Below are positions 26,023 through 34,476 of a stretch of DNA of 64,000 bases, one piece after another (the stretch's first letter is position 1; each line of letters starts with the position of its first letter). Source of the DNA: CAWJFJ01 sp963800065 (lineage in GTDB: Bacteria; Actinomycetota; Acidimicrobiia; Acidimicrobiales; UBA8190); assembly GCA_963800065.1 (NCBI GenBank), contig CAWCZO010000003.1, positions 124,001 to 188,000 of the forward strand, written 5' to 3'. The notes beneath the pieces were generated by a model, which had not been told where the DNA came from, did no database searches, and saw only the letters and a list, made by a program, of their open reading frames with translations. Position numbers and translations under genes: made by a program.

Positions 26023-26739
26023 CTACCCCTCTGCTCTGGCCAAGGTGATCTTGATCTGCGGTCGCCAGGGTACCGACGCACGCCGGATGGTTCGTAAGTT
26101 CTGGTCTTCTAGCATCCGATCCAGAACTACGGGCGAGTTGAACCGACCTTCGCTGGGCCGTCGTGCCAAGATCCACCGGAGCCATCGTGCGGTAAGGATG
26201 TCAGTCAGGACGAAAAGGCCACCGCCGCGGAGCACTCGCCGAATCTCATGGAGGCCCTTCTGCTGATCCGACCAGTGGTGGAAGCTGAGGGTCGTCAGGA
26301 CGAGATCGAAATGGGCGTCGGGGAAGGGGAGCTTCTCGACAGAGCCATTGACGAAGTCCATGTGTTTTCCATCGGGCCGTGCCGCTTGAGCCTGTTTCAC
26401 CATTCCCGGAGCGGCGTCTACCCCGACGAGCTCGGCATCCGGACACTGTTCGACCATGCGACGGAGGAGTTGCCCGGTCCCGCATCCCACATCGAGAACC
26501 ATTTCGATGGATCGGGCGTCGATGGCGGCTTCGCTGATCGTCGCTTCCTGGACTGGTCCGAAGAAGAGGCGTTGCAGGATCGAGCGGTCATAGTGCGACG
26601 ACCAGCGATCGAAGTGGCCGACGTCTCGATCCTGTGCCATCTCGTCAGTGTGGGGGCCGCCAACGTGCATTGCAAGGTCCACCCGACCCGAAACACCGCC
26701 GGTACCATGGCTGGGATCACGCTCCCTTCCGGGATGCAT
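26023..26739 (-). CDS. UbiE-like SAM-dependent methyltransferase
   Basis: This is a class I methyltransferase of up to 238 residues. It shows VLDVGCGTGQLLRRM (motif I), LVGVDAAPGM (motif II), the UbiE/COQ5-like VEKLPFPDAHFDLVLTTLSF and HEIRRVLRGGGLFVLTDI. The homologous part begins at GHFDRWSSHYDRS, so the true start may be ATG 26640 or 26670; neither has a good ribosome site. The substrate is unknown. Confidence 0.83.
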   Translation of the reverse strand: MHPGRERDPSHGTGGVSGRVDLAMHVGGPHTDEMAQDRDVGHFDRWSSHYDRSILQRLFFGPVQEATISEAAIDARSIEMVLDVGCGTGQLLRRMVEQCPDAELVGVDAAPGMVKQAQAARPDGKHMDFVNGSVEKLPFPDAHFDLVLTTLSFHHWSDQQKGLHEIRRVLRGGGLFVLTDILTARWLRWILARRPSEGRFNSPVVLDRMLEDQNLRTIRRASVPWRPQIKITLARAEG

Positions 26740-26843
26740 CGTGGGCGAGCGGTCGGGTCCAGCGGCGACCCGTCCGAAAACGACGACCCCGGATGATCCT
26801 GCTCAGTTGCTCGCCGAGTCAGGCTCGGTCTGTAGGCGAACAA

Positions 26844-27010
26844 ACCGGCATTACCGCATGGGGGCATTGGCGACATTGCGCCCCGTCACGGTGGCCATAC
26901 CGGACAGCGCTGAGGTCGCCTTGGACAGTCGTCGGGAGGCGAGGGAACGGGTCGCACGTCGCCCCTTCCTCCCATACCAACACGGGTCTCGGTCGCCGCG
27001 CCATAGGGGA
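26844..27010 (+). repeat. Degenerate dispersed repeat B, copy B2
   Basis: It aligns with B1: TTGGCGACATTGCGCCCCGT, then CACGGTGGCCATACCGG, CGCCTTGGACAGTCG and CCCATACCAACACGGGTC. It lies in a 562-base gap (26740-27301) that otherwise shows no gene. Confidence 0.5.
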
Positions 27011-27301
27011 GAAGCGTCGGGCCGATCTCGGTCGACCGGACTCTCCGACTCATACCCCGGATGCACTACTACAACATCTGGAATTCTATTTCCAGAAAAG
27101 GACTGGCACGAGGCCTGGAACCCGGCGGTACGCTGCCGACAAGCAGTCCGGCTACGGTCCGACGCCATCGTCCTCAACGCGATTGACGCTCCAGAACCTC
27201 CGTCCTAGCGTCGGATGTGCGGGTGGCGAGATGCAGCCGACGCGACGGTCGGAGTGTCCTCACAGCTGTCTCGCTGGGCCGAGCGCCTAAGGGGGGGTTC
27301 G

Positions 27302-29227
27302 ATGAGTAACCGCTTCGTTCCGCGTAGGACGACAATCAAGGCCGTCTTGGCCCTTGTGACGATGGTGGGGCTGGCGCTGTTCGGCTCGGGGGGCGCCACC
27401 GCGGCCAGTGCCGCTTCGGGCACTGCGGTCGCCGGTAACCCGCTGGTGGCGAGGCCGAACGCGACCGCGGTGCCGAAGGCCACCACCATCCCGAAACGGG
27501 GTGAGTTCGACTGCAATGGCTTCAGCCCGGTCGAGACGCCGGCGCGTGGGGAGCTCTGCGCCGACGTCCGCGGCATCCTCGGTGTCGACAACGCCAACAC
27601 GTGGTCCGGCCGTTTCTTCGACAACGGCAAGTACATCGGGCACGACGAGCCTGACATGACCTTCCTCTCGAACCAGCGAGGGTCGGGTAACGACGTCACC
27701 TGGAACGAGACCTTGCCCGTCGACCCGTCGGCGGCCCCGACCGTCGGCACGCCCGGGAGTGATGTGTCGAACTGGTTCGAGCTCTCGCCGGCGCCGTGGT
27801 TCTCGATGGCCATGTGCGACCCGTACTCGTACCCGCAGCTGCCGTGTGTGCCCAAGTCGGACAGCAACGCTCCGAGCTGCCCGAAGGCCTTCAACTGCCC
27901 GAACAACGCCTATCCAGGCGCAGGTTCGGCGGTGATGGAGATGCAGCTGTACCCGCCGGGCAACCCGCCGTGGGTCGACAACGAGAGCTGCAGCGACGCC
28001 GGCTGGTGCGCCGCCATCACCATCGACAGCCTGGAATGCACAGACCTCTACGCCACCTGCCAGCCCGACTGCGAGGAGCCGATCAACTCGGCCTTCATCC
28101 AGACCAACGGCGTCCCCACTGGTCCGGCCGGACCAGGTGACTCCGACTTCGACACCGCCGTACCGAACGGGGACACCCTCATCATGAAGCCCGGGGACCG
28201 GATCAGCATCCATATGTTCGACGCCCCGGCGCCGGCGGTGAAGGGGGCCCTGGGAGGCAAGGATGCCTTCGAGGTCGTCATCGACGATCTGACTCAGCAC
28301 ACGTCGGGCTTCATGCAGGCATCGGCGGCGAACGGATTCCAATACACCGACATGAACTGCGACACCGCCCTCGCCAACTGGCAGCCGGAGTACAACACGG
28401 CCACAACGGGCAACATCATCCCGTGGGCGGCTCTGCAGACGGACATCAGCACCGAGTACGAGACGGGTCACTTCGAGGCGTGCAGCAGCGTGGCGGGTAG
28501 CTACCCGGCGCCGCCCCCCGGCGAGCAGCTGCCCTCGCCGGCGTACTACGGCAGCGACTTCAACCCGTTCGATCCCTACGACACCGGTGGGACGTACAGC
28601 ACCTGCGTCGGGGGCGACGAGGGCACCACTGGCGCTGGGGAAGGTGACGAGACGACCGACGGACTGTGTTACGCCGCCAACGACACCCATACCGGCTGGG
28701 ACCAAGGCTCCGGTACCGCCAAAGGGCCGGGGATCGCCCTGTGCGAGGACAACTTCACGCAGAACGGCGACCTCGACTTCGACGGCACGCCCTACCGCAC
28801 CGAGTGGCCCACGGGCGCCAGCCCGACCAGCCTCTACCCGTCGAGTTTCGTCGAATCGATGCCCACCACGAAAGGCAGGAAGTACCCGCAGTACTACTTC
28901 CAGACGGACATAGCGCTCAGCGAGTCCACCTGTAAGGGCACGACGATCCCGCCGGCGAACAAGGTCTCGGTCAAGGGTTGTGCGGTCCCACCGGCCGGCT
29001 CCGAGGTGGACCAGCCCGGCCACACGGCGTTCTATCCCTACTGGAGCGAAGTGGACACGGGTGGGAAGTGCACGATCGAGTTCGGCAACGTGAGCACGGG
29101 GGCCGGGGTGAACGACTTCGGCAAGGACGCCGAGTACGGCGCCGACCAGTTCCCGACGCTCGGATATCCGGAATTCGAGGGGACGATCTACGACAACACC
29201 TGCAGCGGTCACCGAAGCTCGGGTTGA
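27302..29227 (+). CDS. Large secreted protein of unknown function
   Basis: This is a 641-residue exported protein. ATG 27302 gives MSNRFVPRRTTIKAVLALV, a hydrophobic core and cleavage near ATAASAASG. The mature part is rich in Asp, Gly, Pro, Tyr and Trp with about 20 cysteines, many closely spaced (CPKAFNCPNNAYPG, ESCSDAGWCAA, CTDLYATCQPDCEEP), which suggests disulfides outside the cell. No catalytic motif or anchor was recognised. The gene for a secreted G1 peptidase starts 38 bases downstream on the same strand, so the two are probably co-expressed. Confidence 0.82.
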   Translation: MSNRFVPRRTTIKAVLALVTMVGLALFGSGGATAASAASGTAVAGNPLVARPNATAVPKATTIPKRGEFDCNGFSPVETPARGELCADVRGILGVDNANTWSGRFFDNGKYIGHDEPDMTFLSNQRGSGNDVTWNETLPVDPSAAPTVGTPGSDVSNWFELSPAPWFSMAMCDPYSYPQLPCVPKSDSNAPSCPKAFNCPNNAYPGAGSAVMEMQLYPPGNPPWVDNESCSDAGWCAAITIDSLECTDLYATCQPDCEEPINSAFIQTNGVPTGPAGPGDSDFDTAVPNGDTLIMKPGDRISIHMFDAPAPAVKGALGGKDAFEVVIDDLTQHTSGFMQASAANGFQYTDMNCDTALANWQPEYNTATTGNIIPWAALQTDISTEYETGHFEACSSVAGSYPAPPPGEQLPSPAYYGSDFNPFDPYDTGGTYSTCVGGDEGTTGAGEGDETTDGLCYAANDTHTGWDQGSGTAKGPGIALCEDNFTQNGDLDFDGTPYRTEWPTGASPTSLYPSSFVESMPTTKGRKYPQYYFQTDIALSESTCKGTTIPPANKVSVKGCAVPPAGSEVDQPGHTAFYPYWSEVDTGGKCTIEFGNVSTGAGVNDFGKDAEYGADQFPTLGYPEFEGTIYDNTCSGHRSSG

Positions 29228-29265
29228 CGCCAAGGATCGCCGCCGAGCCGTTGGGGGGAGACGAG

Positions 29266-30093
29266 ATGCGGATACGTCGTCGCCAGGTTGTCGTTTCGGT
29301 GCTTGCCGTTTCGGCCGTGTGTTGCTCCACGTTGGGGGCGACGTCCGCTGCGTCGAGCGCCATGGGACAACGGTCTATTCCTCGCCCATCGGTCCATGCC
29401 CTGTCGATGAGAAATGCCGTTGCTCTGGCTCCCGGCCCTCAGACCGGTACCGACTACGCCACCAACTGGTCGGGATACGCCGATTCGCCGGGGTCGTACA
29501 CCGAGGCTTCGGGGAGCTGGGTCCAACCCAAAGTGACGTGTCCCAAGGCCAAACTCGGATATGCCGCCTTCTGGGTGGGTATTGACGGATTCACCTCGCA
29601 GACGGTGGAGCAGACCGGTACCGAAGCAGCATGTGTCGGCAAGCAGACGACCTACGACGCCTTCTACGAGTTGTATCCCGCCGCCGCGGTAGTCCTCGAC
29701 TCCTCGAGCTATCCGGTGCTCGCCGGGGACACGTTGACGGCCAGCGTCTCGGCCGGGGCCGGCTCCGTGTTCACCATCTCGTTGTCCAGCAGCAGAGGGT
29801 GGGCCTTCACCACGACCGGGAGTGCACCTTCGGCGGCCGAGTCGTCGGCCGAGTGGATCGCCGAGGCGCCGTCCCTGTGCATTCTCACCTACTGCTCGGT
29901 ACTGCCCTTGGCCAAATTCGGTACCGTCGACTTCACGGGTGCGTCCGCCACGTCGGGCGGCACCACCGGCTCCATCTCCGCCTTCACTGACGAGCGCATC
30001 GTGATGGACAAGAGGAACAAGGTCGTAAAAGCCAGCCCCTCGCCCCTTTCACCTGACGGGTCGAGCTTCTCCGATACCTGGTCCCACTCCTGA
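29266..30093 (+). CDS. Secreted G1 family (eqolisin) glutamic peptidase
   Basis: This is a 275-residue secreted acid peptidase. ATG 29266 follows a GGGGGAG site. A signal peptide occupies residues 1-29 and a short propeptide runs to about 60. The mature enzyme starts near TNWSGYADSPGSY and shows the G1 pattern SWVQPKV, AAFWVGIDGF, the catalytic Gln in TVEQTGTEA (Q116), FYELYPA, and the catalytic Glu in the AEWIAEAP motif (E196). The family works at low pH and is rarer in bacteria than in fungi. It may process the protein encoded just upstream (inference). Confidence 0.9.
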   Translation: MRIRRRQVVVSVLAVSAVCCSTLGATSAASSAMGQRSIPRPSVHALSMRNAVALAPGPQTGTDYATNWSGYADSPGSYTEASGSWVQPKVTCPKAKLGYAAFWVGIDGFTSQTVEQTGTEAACVGKQTTYDAFYELYPAAAVVLDSSSYPVLAGDTLTASVSAGAGSVFTISLSSSRGWAFTTTGSAPSAAESSAEWIAEAPSLCILTYCSVLPLAKFGTVDFTGASATSGGTTGSISAFTDERIVMDKRNKVVKASPSPLSPDGSSFSDTWSHS

Positions 30094-30115
30094 CCGTCTG
30101 GCGGTCGCGAGGCGA

Positions 30116-30412
30116 CTAGAGGGCTTCTTCCCCGATGACATCCAGGTTGCGGAATGTCGGTGGAACGTCGCAGAGCTTCGAGAGGCGGGTGGCGAATTCC
30201 GCAGTGGCAGGGTGGCTGGAGTTCTCCTGGGCCTTCTCGTAGCTGGGGAATTCGACGATCTGGACATAGGTGTCGGGTCGATCCCGGTCCTTCGTACGCA
30301 CGGATCGGGTGGCGGTACGCCAATCCTTGGACTGGGTGAGCCACTCGTCGAGCAGGGCATCGAATTCATCGGGACGACTCGTGTGAAATTCGATGATCTG
30401 AAGAAATGCCAT
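30116..30412 (-). CDS. Dimeric alpha/beta-barrel (ABM-like) small protein
   Basis: This is a 98-residue single-domain protein with the ferredoxin-like pattern of antibiotic-biosynthesis-monooxygenase/EthD relatives: LQIIEFHTSRPDEFDALLDEW in the first strand-helix, then TYVQIVEFPSYEKAQENS. ATG 30412 has GAGGAG 6 bases upstream. It is the last gene of the cupin-DUF1059-ABM set controlled by a divergent TetR gene. It may act on a small aromatic or quinone substrate; that is a guess from the family. Confidence 0.78.
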   Translation of the reverse strand: MAFLQIIEFHTSRPDEFDALLDEWLTQSKDWRTATRSVRTKDRDRPDTYVQIVEFPSYEKAQENSSHPATAEFATRLSKLCDVPPTFRNLDVIGEEAL

Positions 30413-30451
30413 GACCACTCCTCGTTGGTTTGTCCGCTGGGACGCCGGGGC

Positions 30452-30646
30452 TCATGCCACCACTGGTGCGGCATCCTCCAGTCCAGAGCGGATCATCTCC
30501 CTGAGTGCGGCGTTGTCCTGGTGGCCGTGCTTGGCCACGGCGTGGGCCACGGCGGCGTCGAGGACCTCGTCCTCGGTGCCGGCGATGGTGAGCGTGCAGT
30601 TGATGTCGTTCGGTACCTTGCCGCAGTCGATCATCTTCCGGGCCAT
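30452..30646 (-). CDS. DUF1059 small protein
   Basis: This is a 64-residue protein starting MARKMIDCGKVPNDINCT and containing DEVLDAAVAHAVAKHGH, the DUF1059 pattern with two conserved cysteines (C8, C17) and a C-terminal HxxxxHGH metal-like set. AAAGGGGA lies 5 bases before the ATG. The longer upstream frame overlaps the cupin gene and is rejected. The family's function is unknown. Confidence 0.85.
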   Translation of the reverse strand: MARKMIDCGKVPNDINCTLTIAGTEDEVLDAAVAHAVAKHGHQDNAALREMIRSGLEDAAPVVA

Positions 30647-30699
30647 GTCGGTCCCCTTTCTGGTCGCGCCGGGAGGATTCCCGGTGGAGGTTGGTGGAA

Positions 30700-31053
30700 T
30701 TACCTGGCGTAGCTGCTGGCGCCGAACCAGTCCACGGTCACGACGGGAGTGTCCCCGACCACCCAGGCGTCGTGGCCACCGGGCAGGGACGTGACATCCC
30801 CGGGGCCGGCGATGAACTCGGTGCCGTCGTCCATGCGGATGGCCAATGTCCCGCTCACGTGGTACTGGAGATGAGGCGCCTCGCAGCTGGCCGTCTGGGC
30901 GATCGGCTTCACGTCGTTCGACCAGCGCCACCCGGGCTCGAACACCAGACGCCCGACCTCTCCTCCTGCCACCTTCACGATCTCGGCCCTGCCGTTCGGG
31001 AACTCACGGGTCTCGTCGGGCTGGGCGAAGCTCCTGTGCTCGGTCTCCTGCAT
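30700..31053 (-). CDS. Cupin-domain protein
   Basis: This is a 117-residue single cupin barrel. GRLVFEPGWRWSNDVKP is followed by CEAPHLQYHVSGTLAIRM and then GPGDVTSLPGGHDAWVV (cupin motif 2). ATG 31053 has GGGGAGA upstream. It is the first gene of a small operon and faces a TetR gene across a palindromic operator. It could be a sensor or a small metal enzyme. Confidence 0.82.
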   Translation of the reverse strand: MQETEHRSFAQPDETREFPNGRAEIVKVAGGEVGRLVFEPGWRWSNDVKPIAQTASCEAPHLQYHVSGTLAIRMDDGTEFIAGPGDVTSLPGGHDAWVVGDTPVVTVDWFGASSYAR

Positions 31054-31091
31054 GGCCGTCTCCCCTCTGGCGATCCCCCCGGTGGTAGTAT

Positions 31092-31113
31092 CCTTACTAA
31101 CTACTAGGTAAGG
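31092..31113. promoter_or_regulatory. Likely TetR operator between cupin operon and tetR
   Basis: The inverted repeat CCTTAC (31092-31097) ... GTAAGG (31108-31113) has partly symmetrical inner bases (TAACTACTAG). It sits in the 91-base gap between the divergent genes, where both promoters must lie. Confidence 0.6.
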
Positions 31114-31127
31114 AGTCAAGGACGAAA

Positions 31128-31148
31128 ATGGCGGGGCCCGGCCGATGA
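31128..31148 (+). other. Six-codon leader ORF overlapping the tetR start
   Basis: ATG 31128 (AAGGA 5 bases upstream) encodes M-A-G-P-G-R and stops at TGA 31146-31148, overlapping the tetR ATG in ATGA. The tetR gene has no other ribosome site, so translation may be coupled through this leader. Confidence 0.4.
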
Positions 31149-31768
31149 CGAAGGAGAAGCGGGACAAGGTCGACACGGCCACGCAGATCCTCGACGTGGC
31201 CGAGCGGCTGGTTCAGGTACGCGGCTTCAACGCCTTCAGCTACGCCGATGTGGCCGCCGAGTTGAAGGTCACGAAAGCAGCCCTGCATTACCACTTCGCC
31301 GGAAAGGCAGAGTTGGGTGAGGCCCTCATCGCCCGCTACGCCGCCCGCTTCGCCGAAGCCCTGGCGGCGGTGGAATCACGGGTGGGGGACGCCCCGGGTC
31401 GCCTGGAGGCCTACGCCGACCTGTATCTCGACGTGCTGCGCAAGAAGCGGATGTGCCTCTGCGGTATGTTGGCCGCCGAGTATCAGACTCTCCCGGCGCC
31501 CATGCAGGACACCGTGATCCGGTTCCTCGCTGAGAACGAGGTGTGGCTGACGGGCGTCCTGGAGCAGGGACGCCGGGAGCGGACCCTCCGGTTCGAGGGA
31601 GAACCGGGCGACGTGGCCCGGATGATCGTCAGCAGCCTGGAGGGCGCCATGTTGGTGGCCCGGCCCTTCGGTGACATCTCGCGCTTCGAGGCCGTGGCCC
31701 GTCACGTCCTGGCCGGTTTGAAGATCTCCACCCCGAAGCCTGCCCGGACGCGGGTCGGATCCCCGTAG
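31145..31768 (+). CDS. TetR/AcrR-family transcriptional regulator
   Basis: This 207-residue repressor has an N-terminal helix-turn-helix: TATQILDVAERLVQVRGFNA, then SYADVAAELKVTKAALHYHF (about 10-57). The C-terminal ligand domain resembles the YxaF/LmrA group (MCLCGMLAAEYQTLP). It is divergent from the cupin-DUF1059-ABM operon with a palindrome between them, so it very likely represses that operon and itself. Confidence 0.9.
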   Translation: MTKEKRDKVDTATQILDVAERLVQVRGFNAFSYADVAAELKVTKAALHYHFAGKAELGEALIARYAARFAEALAAVESRVGDAPGRLEAYADLYLDVLRKKRMCLCGMLAAEYQTLPAPMQDTVIRFLAENEVWLTGVLEQGRRERTLRFEGEPGDVARMIVSSLEGAMLVARPFGDISRFEAVARHVLAGLKISTPKPARTRVGSP

Positions 31769-31903
31769 GGTCCCGGTGGGAAGTGGACACACTGTCGACC
31801 TCCCGCTTCCGGTCCCAACGTTTAGCTTGGCTCTGGATGGACGCGCCTTAGATCAGCGATCCCCACGAGACAGCGACTGATTGGCGAGGGGCCGCGACGC
31901 ACG

Positions 31904-32188
31904 ATGGCCGACTACACCGTCACCGGAGTTCGAAAGGTACTGGCCGAGGACTTCACGCACCGTCACATCGAGGGCGTCTGCACCGACGATCGCGTCCACC
32001 ACACGGTGAGGGCCGTCGTCTACAGCATCAGGGCCGGTAACACCTGGAAGACCAAACTCGGTGGCTATGAGGAGACGATCAAGGTCGCCGATGAGTGTCC
32101 GGTGCCCGGCTGCATCGTGGCGCCCTACATCGAGACCAATCCCTGGAGCCCCCGGAAGGACAACCTGGAGAACCTCGATCTCTGCTAG
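31904..32188 (+). CDS. DUF3892-like small protein
   Basis: This is a 94-residue soluble protein, MADYTVTGVRKVLAEDFTHRHIEG, with VCTDDRVHHTVRAVVYSI and paired cysteines (DECPVPGC). The layout recalls DUF3892 proteins. No catalytic motif or signal peptide is seen. It is convergent with mscL and preceded by a 135-base gap. Confidence 0.65.
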   Translation: MADYTVTGVRKVLAEDFTHRHIEGVCTDDRVHHTVRAVVYSIRAGNTWKTKLGGYEETIKVADECPVPGCIVAPYIETNPWSPRKDNLENLDLC

Positions 32189-32206
32189 CCGCCACCACCG
32201 GCCGGT

Positions 32207-32620
32207 CTAGGCGGTGACGGCCAGCTCGCCGGTGCAGTACCGGCACCTGGTGGCGGCCAGCGGTATGTCGTCCGACAGGCAACTGGGGCAGGTCTTGGTG
32301 GGCGCAGGATCACCGAAGACGGTCGTCCCCCGCCTCTTCATGAATGTCCGGTACGGCACGATCAGCACGAAGTAGATCACGGCCATGAAGATGATGAAGA
32401 AGACAATGGCCGAGACGAAGGCCCCCATGTCGATCCTCTGACCGTTGACCGTCCAGCCGAGCCCCCCTGAGCTCTTCCCGCCGACGGCGTTGACGAGCGG
32501 TGTGATGATGTTGTCGGTGAACGCCTTGATGAGAGTGCTGAAGGCGAGGGCCACCACCAGACCGACGGCGATGACGATCAGGTCACCTTGCATGAGGAAG
32601 TTCTTGAATCCCTTCAGCAT
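32207..32620 (-). CDS. mscL: MscL mechanosensitive channel with fused C-terminal zinc ribbon
   Basis: This is a 137-residue membrane channel that opens under membrane tension to release solutes. ATG 32620 has AAGGAGGA 6 bases upstream. MLKGFKNFLMQGDLIVIAVG with LVVALAF is the pore helix TM1 and AIVFFIIFMAVIYFVLIVPY is TM2. Beyond the usual end, the protein carries CPSC (111-114) and CRYC (126-129), a zinc-ribbon pair in the cytoplasm. The ribbon replaces the usual C-terminal helical bundle. Confidence 0.9.
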   Translation of the reverse strand: MLKGFKNFLMQGDLIVIAVGLVVALAFSTLIKAFTDNIITPLVNAVGGKSSGGLGWTVNGQRIDMGAFVSAIVFFIIFMAVIYFVLIVPYRTFMKRRGTTVFGDPAPTKTCPSCLSDDIPLAATRCRYCTGELAVTA

Positions 32621-32828
32621 CGTCACTCCTCCTTCGGTTGGCGACGGTTCCCGGATTTGCGGAACCGTCCGGCGCTAAAGACGGGATCACCCTAGCCAGT
32701 GGTGACCGGTCCGGGCTGGAATAGAGGCACCGACGTCAAGTAGTCTCGGTAGACGGGGGCAAAACGGTCAGGCAACAACGGCCTGGGTTCTCGTCTGATG
32801 GTGTCGTTCGAATCAAAGTCGAGGACTC

Positions 32829-33062
32829 ATGCCCTGGAAGCCGATAGCGGAGCAGTTGGTGATCGCCACTCTCGACGGCAAGGTGCGCAAAGTCATGGCG
32901 ACGGCGTGGAATTCCGACACCGGAGCCGTGCAGGTCGAGTGGCCGCCACCGACCGTTGCCTCAGCGCATCGGTCGTCGTCCACCAGGAGGACGACGATCA
33001 CCCAGGATCGCTACGAGCCACTCGATCTCGAAGCCTTCGGAGTGGTCACCAAGCGAAAGTGA
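32829..33062 (+). CDS. Small hypothetical protein
   Basis: This is a 77-residue basic soluble protein (MPWKPIAEQLVIATLDGKVRK). GAGGACTC precedes ATG 32829. The composition looks coding up to VQVEWPP and is then Ser/Thr/Arg-rich before YEPLDLEAFGVV. It is convergent with the frameshifted membrane protein, 9 bases away. No family recognised. Confidence 0.5.
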   Translation: MPWKPIAEQLVIATLDGKVRKVMATAWNSDTGAVQVEWPPPTVASAHRSSSTRRTTITQDRYEPLDLEAFGVVTKRK

Positions 33063-33071
33063 CCTGCCCGG

Positions 33072-33700
33072 TCACGCTTCCGATCGACGGAGGCGCAGGT
33101 CGATGGCCGTCGCACCGGCGGCCAGACCGAGGAGGAGCAGGGTCACCCACAGGCAGTTCACGAACGTTCCCCCGTATCCGAGCTTGGTGACATCGATGAA
33201 GGGGTAGGGGTACCAGTGTACGAATGCTCCTCGGATCAGGGTGAACGCCGACCAGCCGAGGGGAAAGAGCAGCGAGGCGAGCGCCAGACGCGCTGAGGTG
33301 AGCCCCCGGGGGCCGAAGGCCAACCAGCCGATGACCGCCATCAGCGGGACGATCGTGTGCACCAGTTGGTTCCCGAGCTGGTCCCAACCCTGGAGGTCGA
33401 GCAGGCCCAGGCCACGTGGTAGACCACCCCCGTCACGGTGATGGCCACGACGCCGATCAGTCGGAACGTGGCGAACGCCGGGGACGTAGGGTGCGGTCTG
33501 AGCGCCAGGACGAGCGTGGTGGTCCCGACGATCAGGTTCGATTGGATCGTGAAGAAGGCGAAGCTGTTGAAGGCCCGTTCCACCGACGTGTGGAAGTGGC
33601 CGGTACCGTTGTGTGCGGCGGTGAAGACGCTGATGACGACACCGGCGGCAACGCACAGCGCTGTCAGAGCGAAGCGCGGGCGCGACCACCCGGCAGGCAC
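33072..33700 (-). pseudogene. Pr6Pr-like integral membrane protein, single frameshift
   Basis: Together the two frames encode a six-helix membrane protein of about 208 residues. The first part (from ATG 33700) reads NSFAFFTIQSNLIVGTTTLVL and ends its good match at VTGVVYHVAWA. The second frame resumes with LLDLQGWDQLGNQLVHTIVP and continues through GPRGLTSARLAL and FVHWYPYPFIDVTKLGYG to the stop at 33072. Adding one C in GGCCTGGGCCTGC (near 33406-33418) rejoins the frames. It may be a sequencing error or a recent mutation. Confidence 0.8.
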
Positions 33701-33741
33701 ACGGGAACGCTACACGGGCGGGGTGTCTCGTCCGGATGTCG

Positions 33742-34326
33742 TCAATCCCCGTCGGCGGCCTTGAGAGCGGCGCCGACAGAGGCGTCGACGGTCCATTGCT
33801 CGGGAGGCAGGTGGTGTTCGGCGGCCCAGGACACCGTCAGGGCCCCGCTGCCTGCATCTTCGAGCAATGTGGCGCCCAACCGATCGTGAGTGAGGTAGAG
33901 GCCGACCCGGGTCCGTCGTGTGGGACGGCCGCTGGCCGATGGCTCGCCGGCCCAGTGCAGCAACCGGCGCCGGCCCACAGCCAGGGCTGCCATCGTCACC
34001 ACGGTGCGGGCGAAGGTTCCGAATGATGATTCGATCTTTCCGACGTCGTGAAGAAGGGCGGCGGCGATGACGTCTCGGTGCGCCCGGTCGGGACCGAGCA
34101 GGCGAATGCTGTCCCGGGCCACCCCCACGGCGTGGCGCCGGTCGGGTCCGGACATTCGCTGCCAGAGGGCACGCTCGCCGTCGAGCAGTTGATCGAGAGC
34201 CCAGACCTCGTCGGGTGGTGCCGGACCGGCTGGCGAGAGAGCGGAGAAGAAGCGCTTCGACAAGTGGCGCCATGAGCCGAATTGGGCACTCTTTGCCACG
34301 ACGACCAGGCTAGCGCGCCCTGTCAT
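33742..34326 (-). CDS. HD-domain phosphohydrolase-like protein
   Basis: This is a 194-residue soluble protein with AAALLHDVGKIESSFG (the HD metal motif), upstream RHAVGVARDSIRLL (first His) and downstream YLTHDRLGATLL and AAEHH. The metal set of a hydrolytic HD fold is present, so nucleotide or phosphate-ester hydrolysis is likely. ATG 34326 is assumed; a GTG within VVVAKS is an alternative. It is divergent from the DedA gene. Confidence 0.78.
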   Translation of the reverse strand: MTGRASLVVVAKSAQFGSWRHLSKRFFSALSPAGPAPPDEVWALDQLLDGERALWQRMSGPDRRHAVGVARDSIRLLGPDRAHRDVIAAALLHDVGKIESSFGTFARTVVTMAALAVGRRRLLHWAGEPSASGRPTRRTRVGLYLTHDRLGATLLEDAGSGALTVSWAAEHHLPPEQWTVDASVGAALKAADGD

Positions 34327-34476
34327 GCAGACGGCCGGGGCCGAGGCGGCGGACCCGGCGACCGGGGGACCGAGGGGCTCGCCTTCATGGCCCCGACAGG
34401 TTGACCTGACATAGATTTGATGGCCTTGTGCCGGGTCCACCGGCTGTGAGGGAGATCGTCCAATCGGAGGCGCGTC

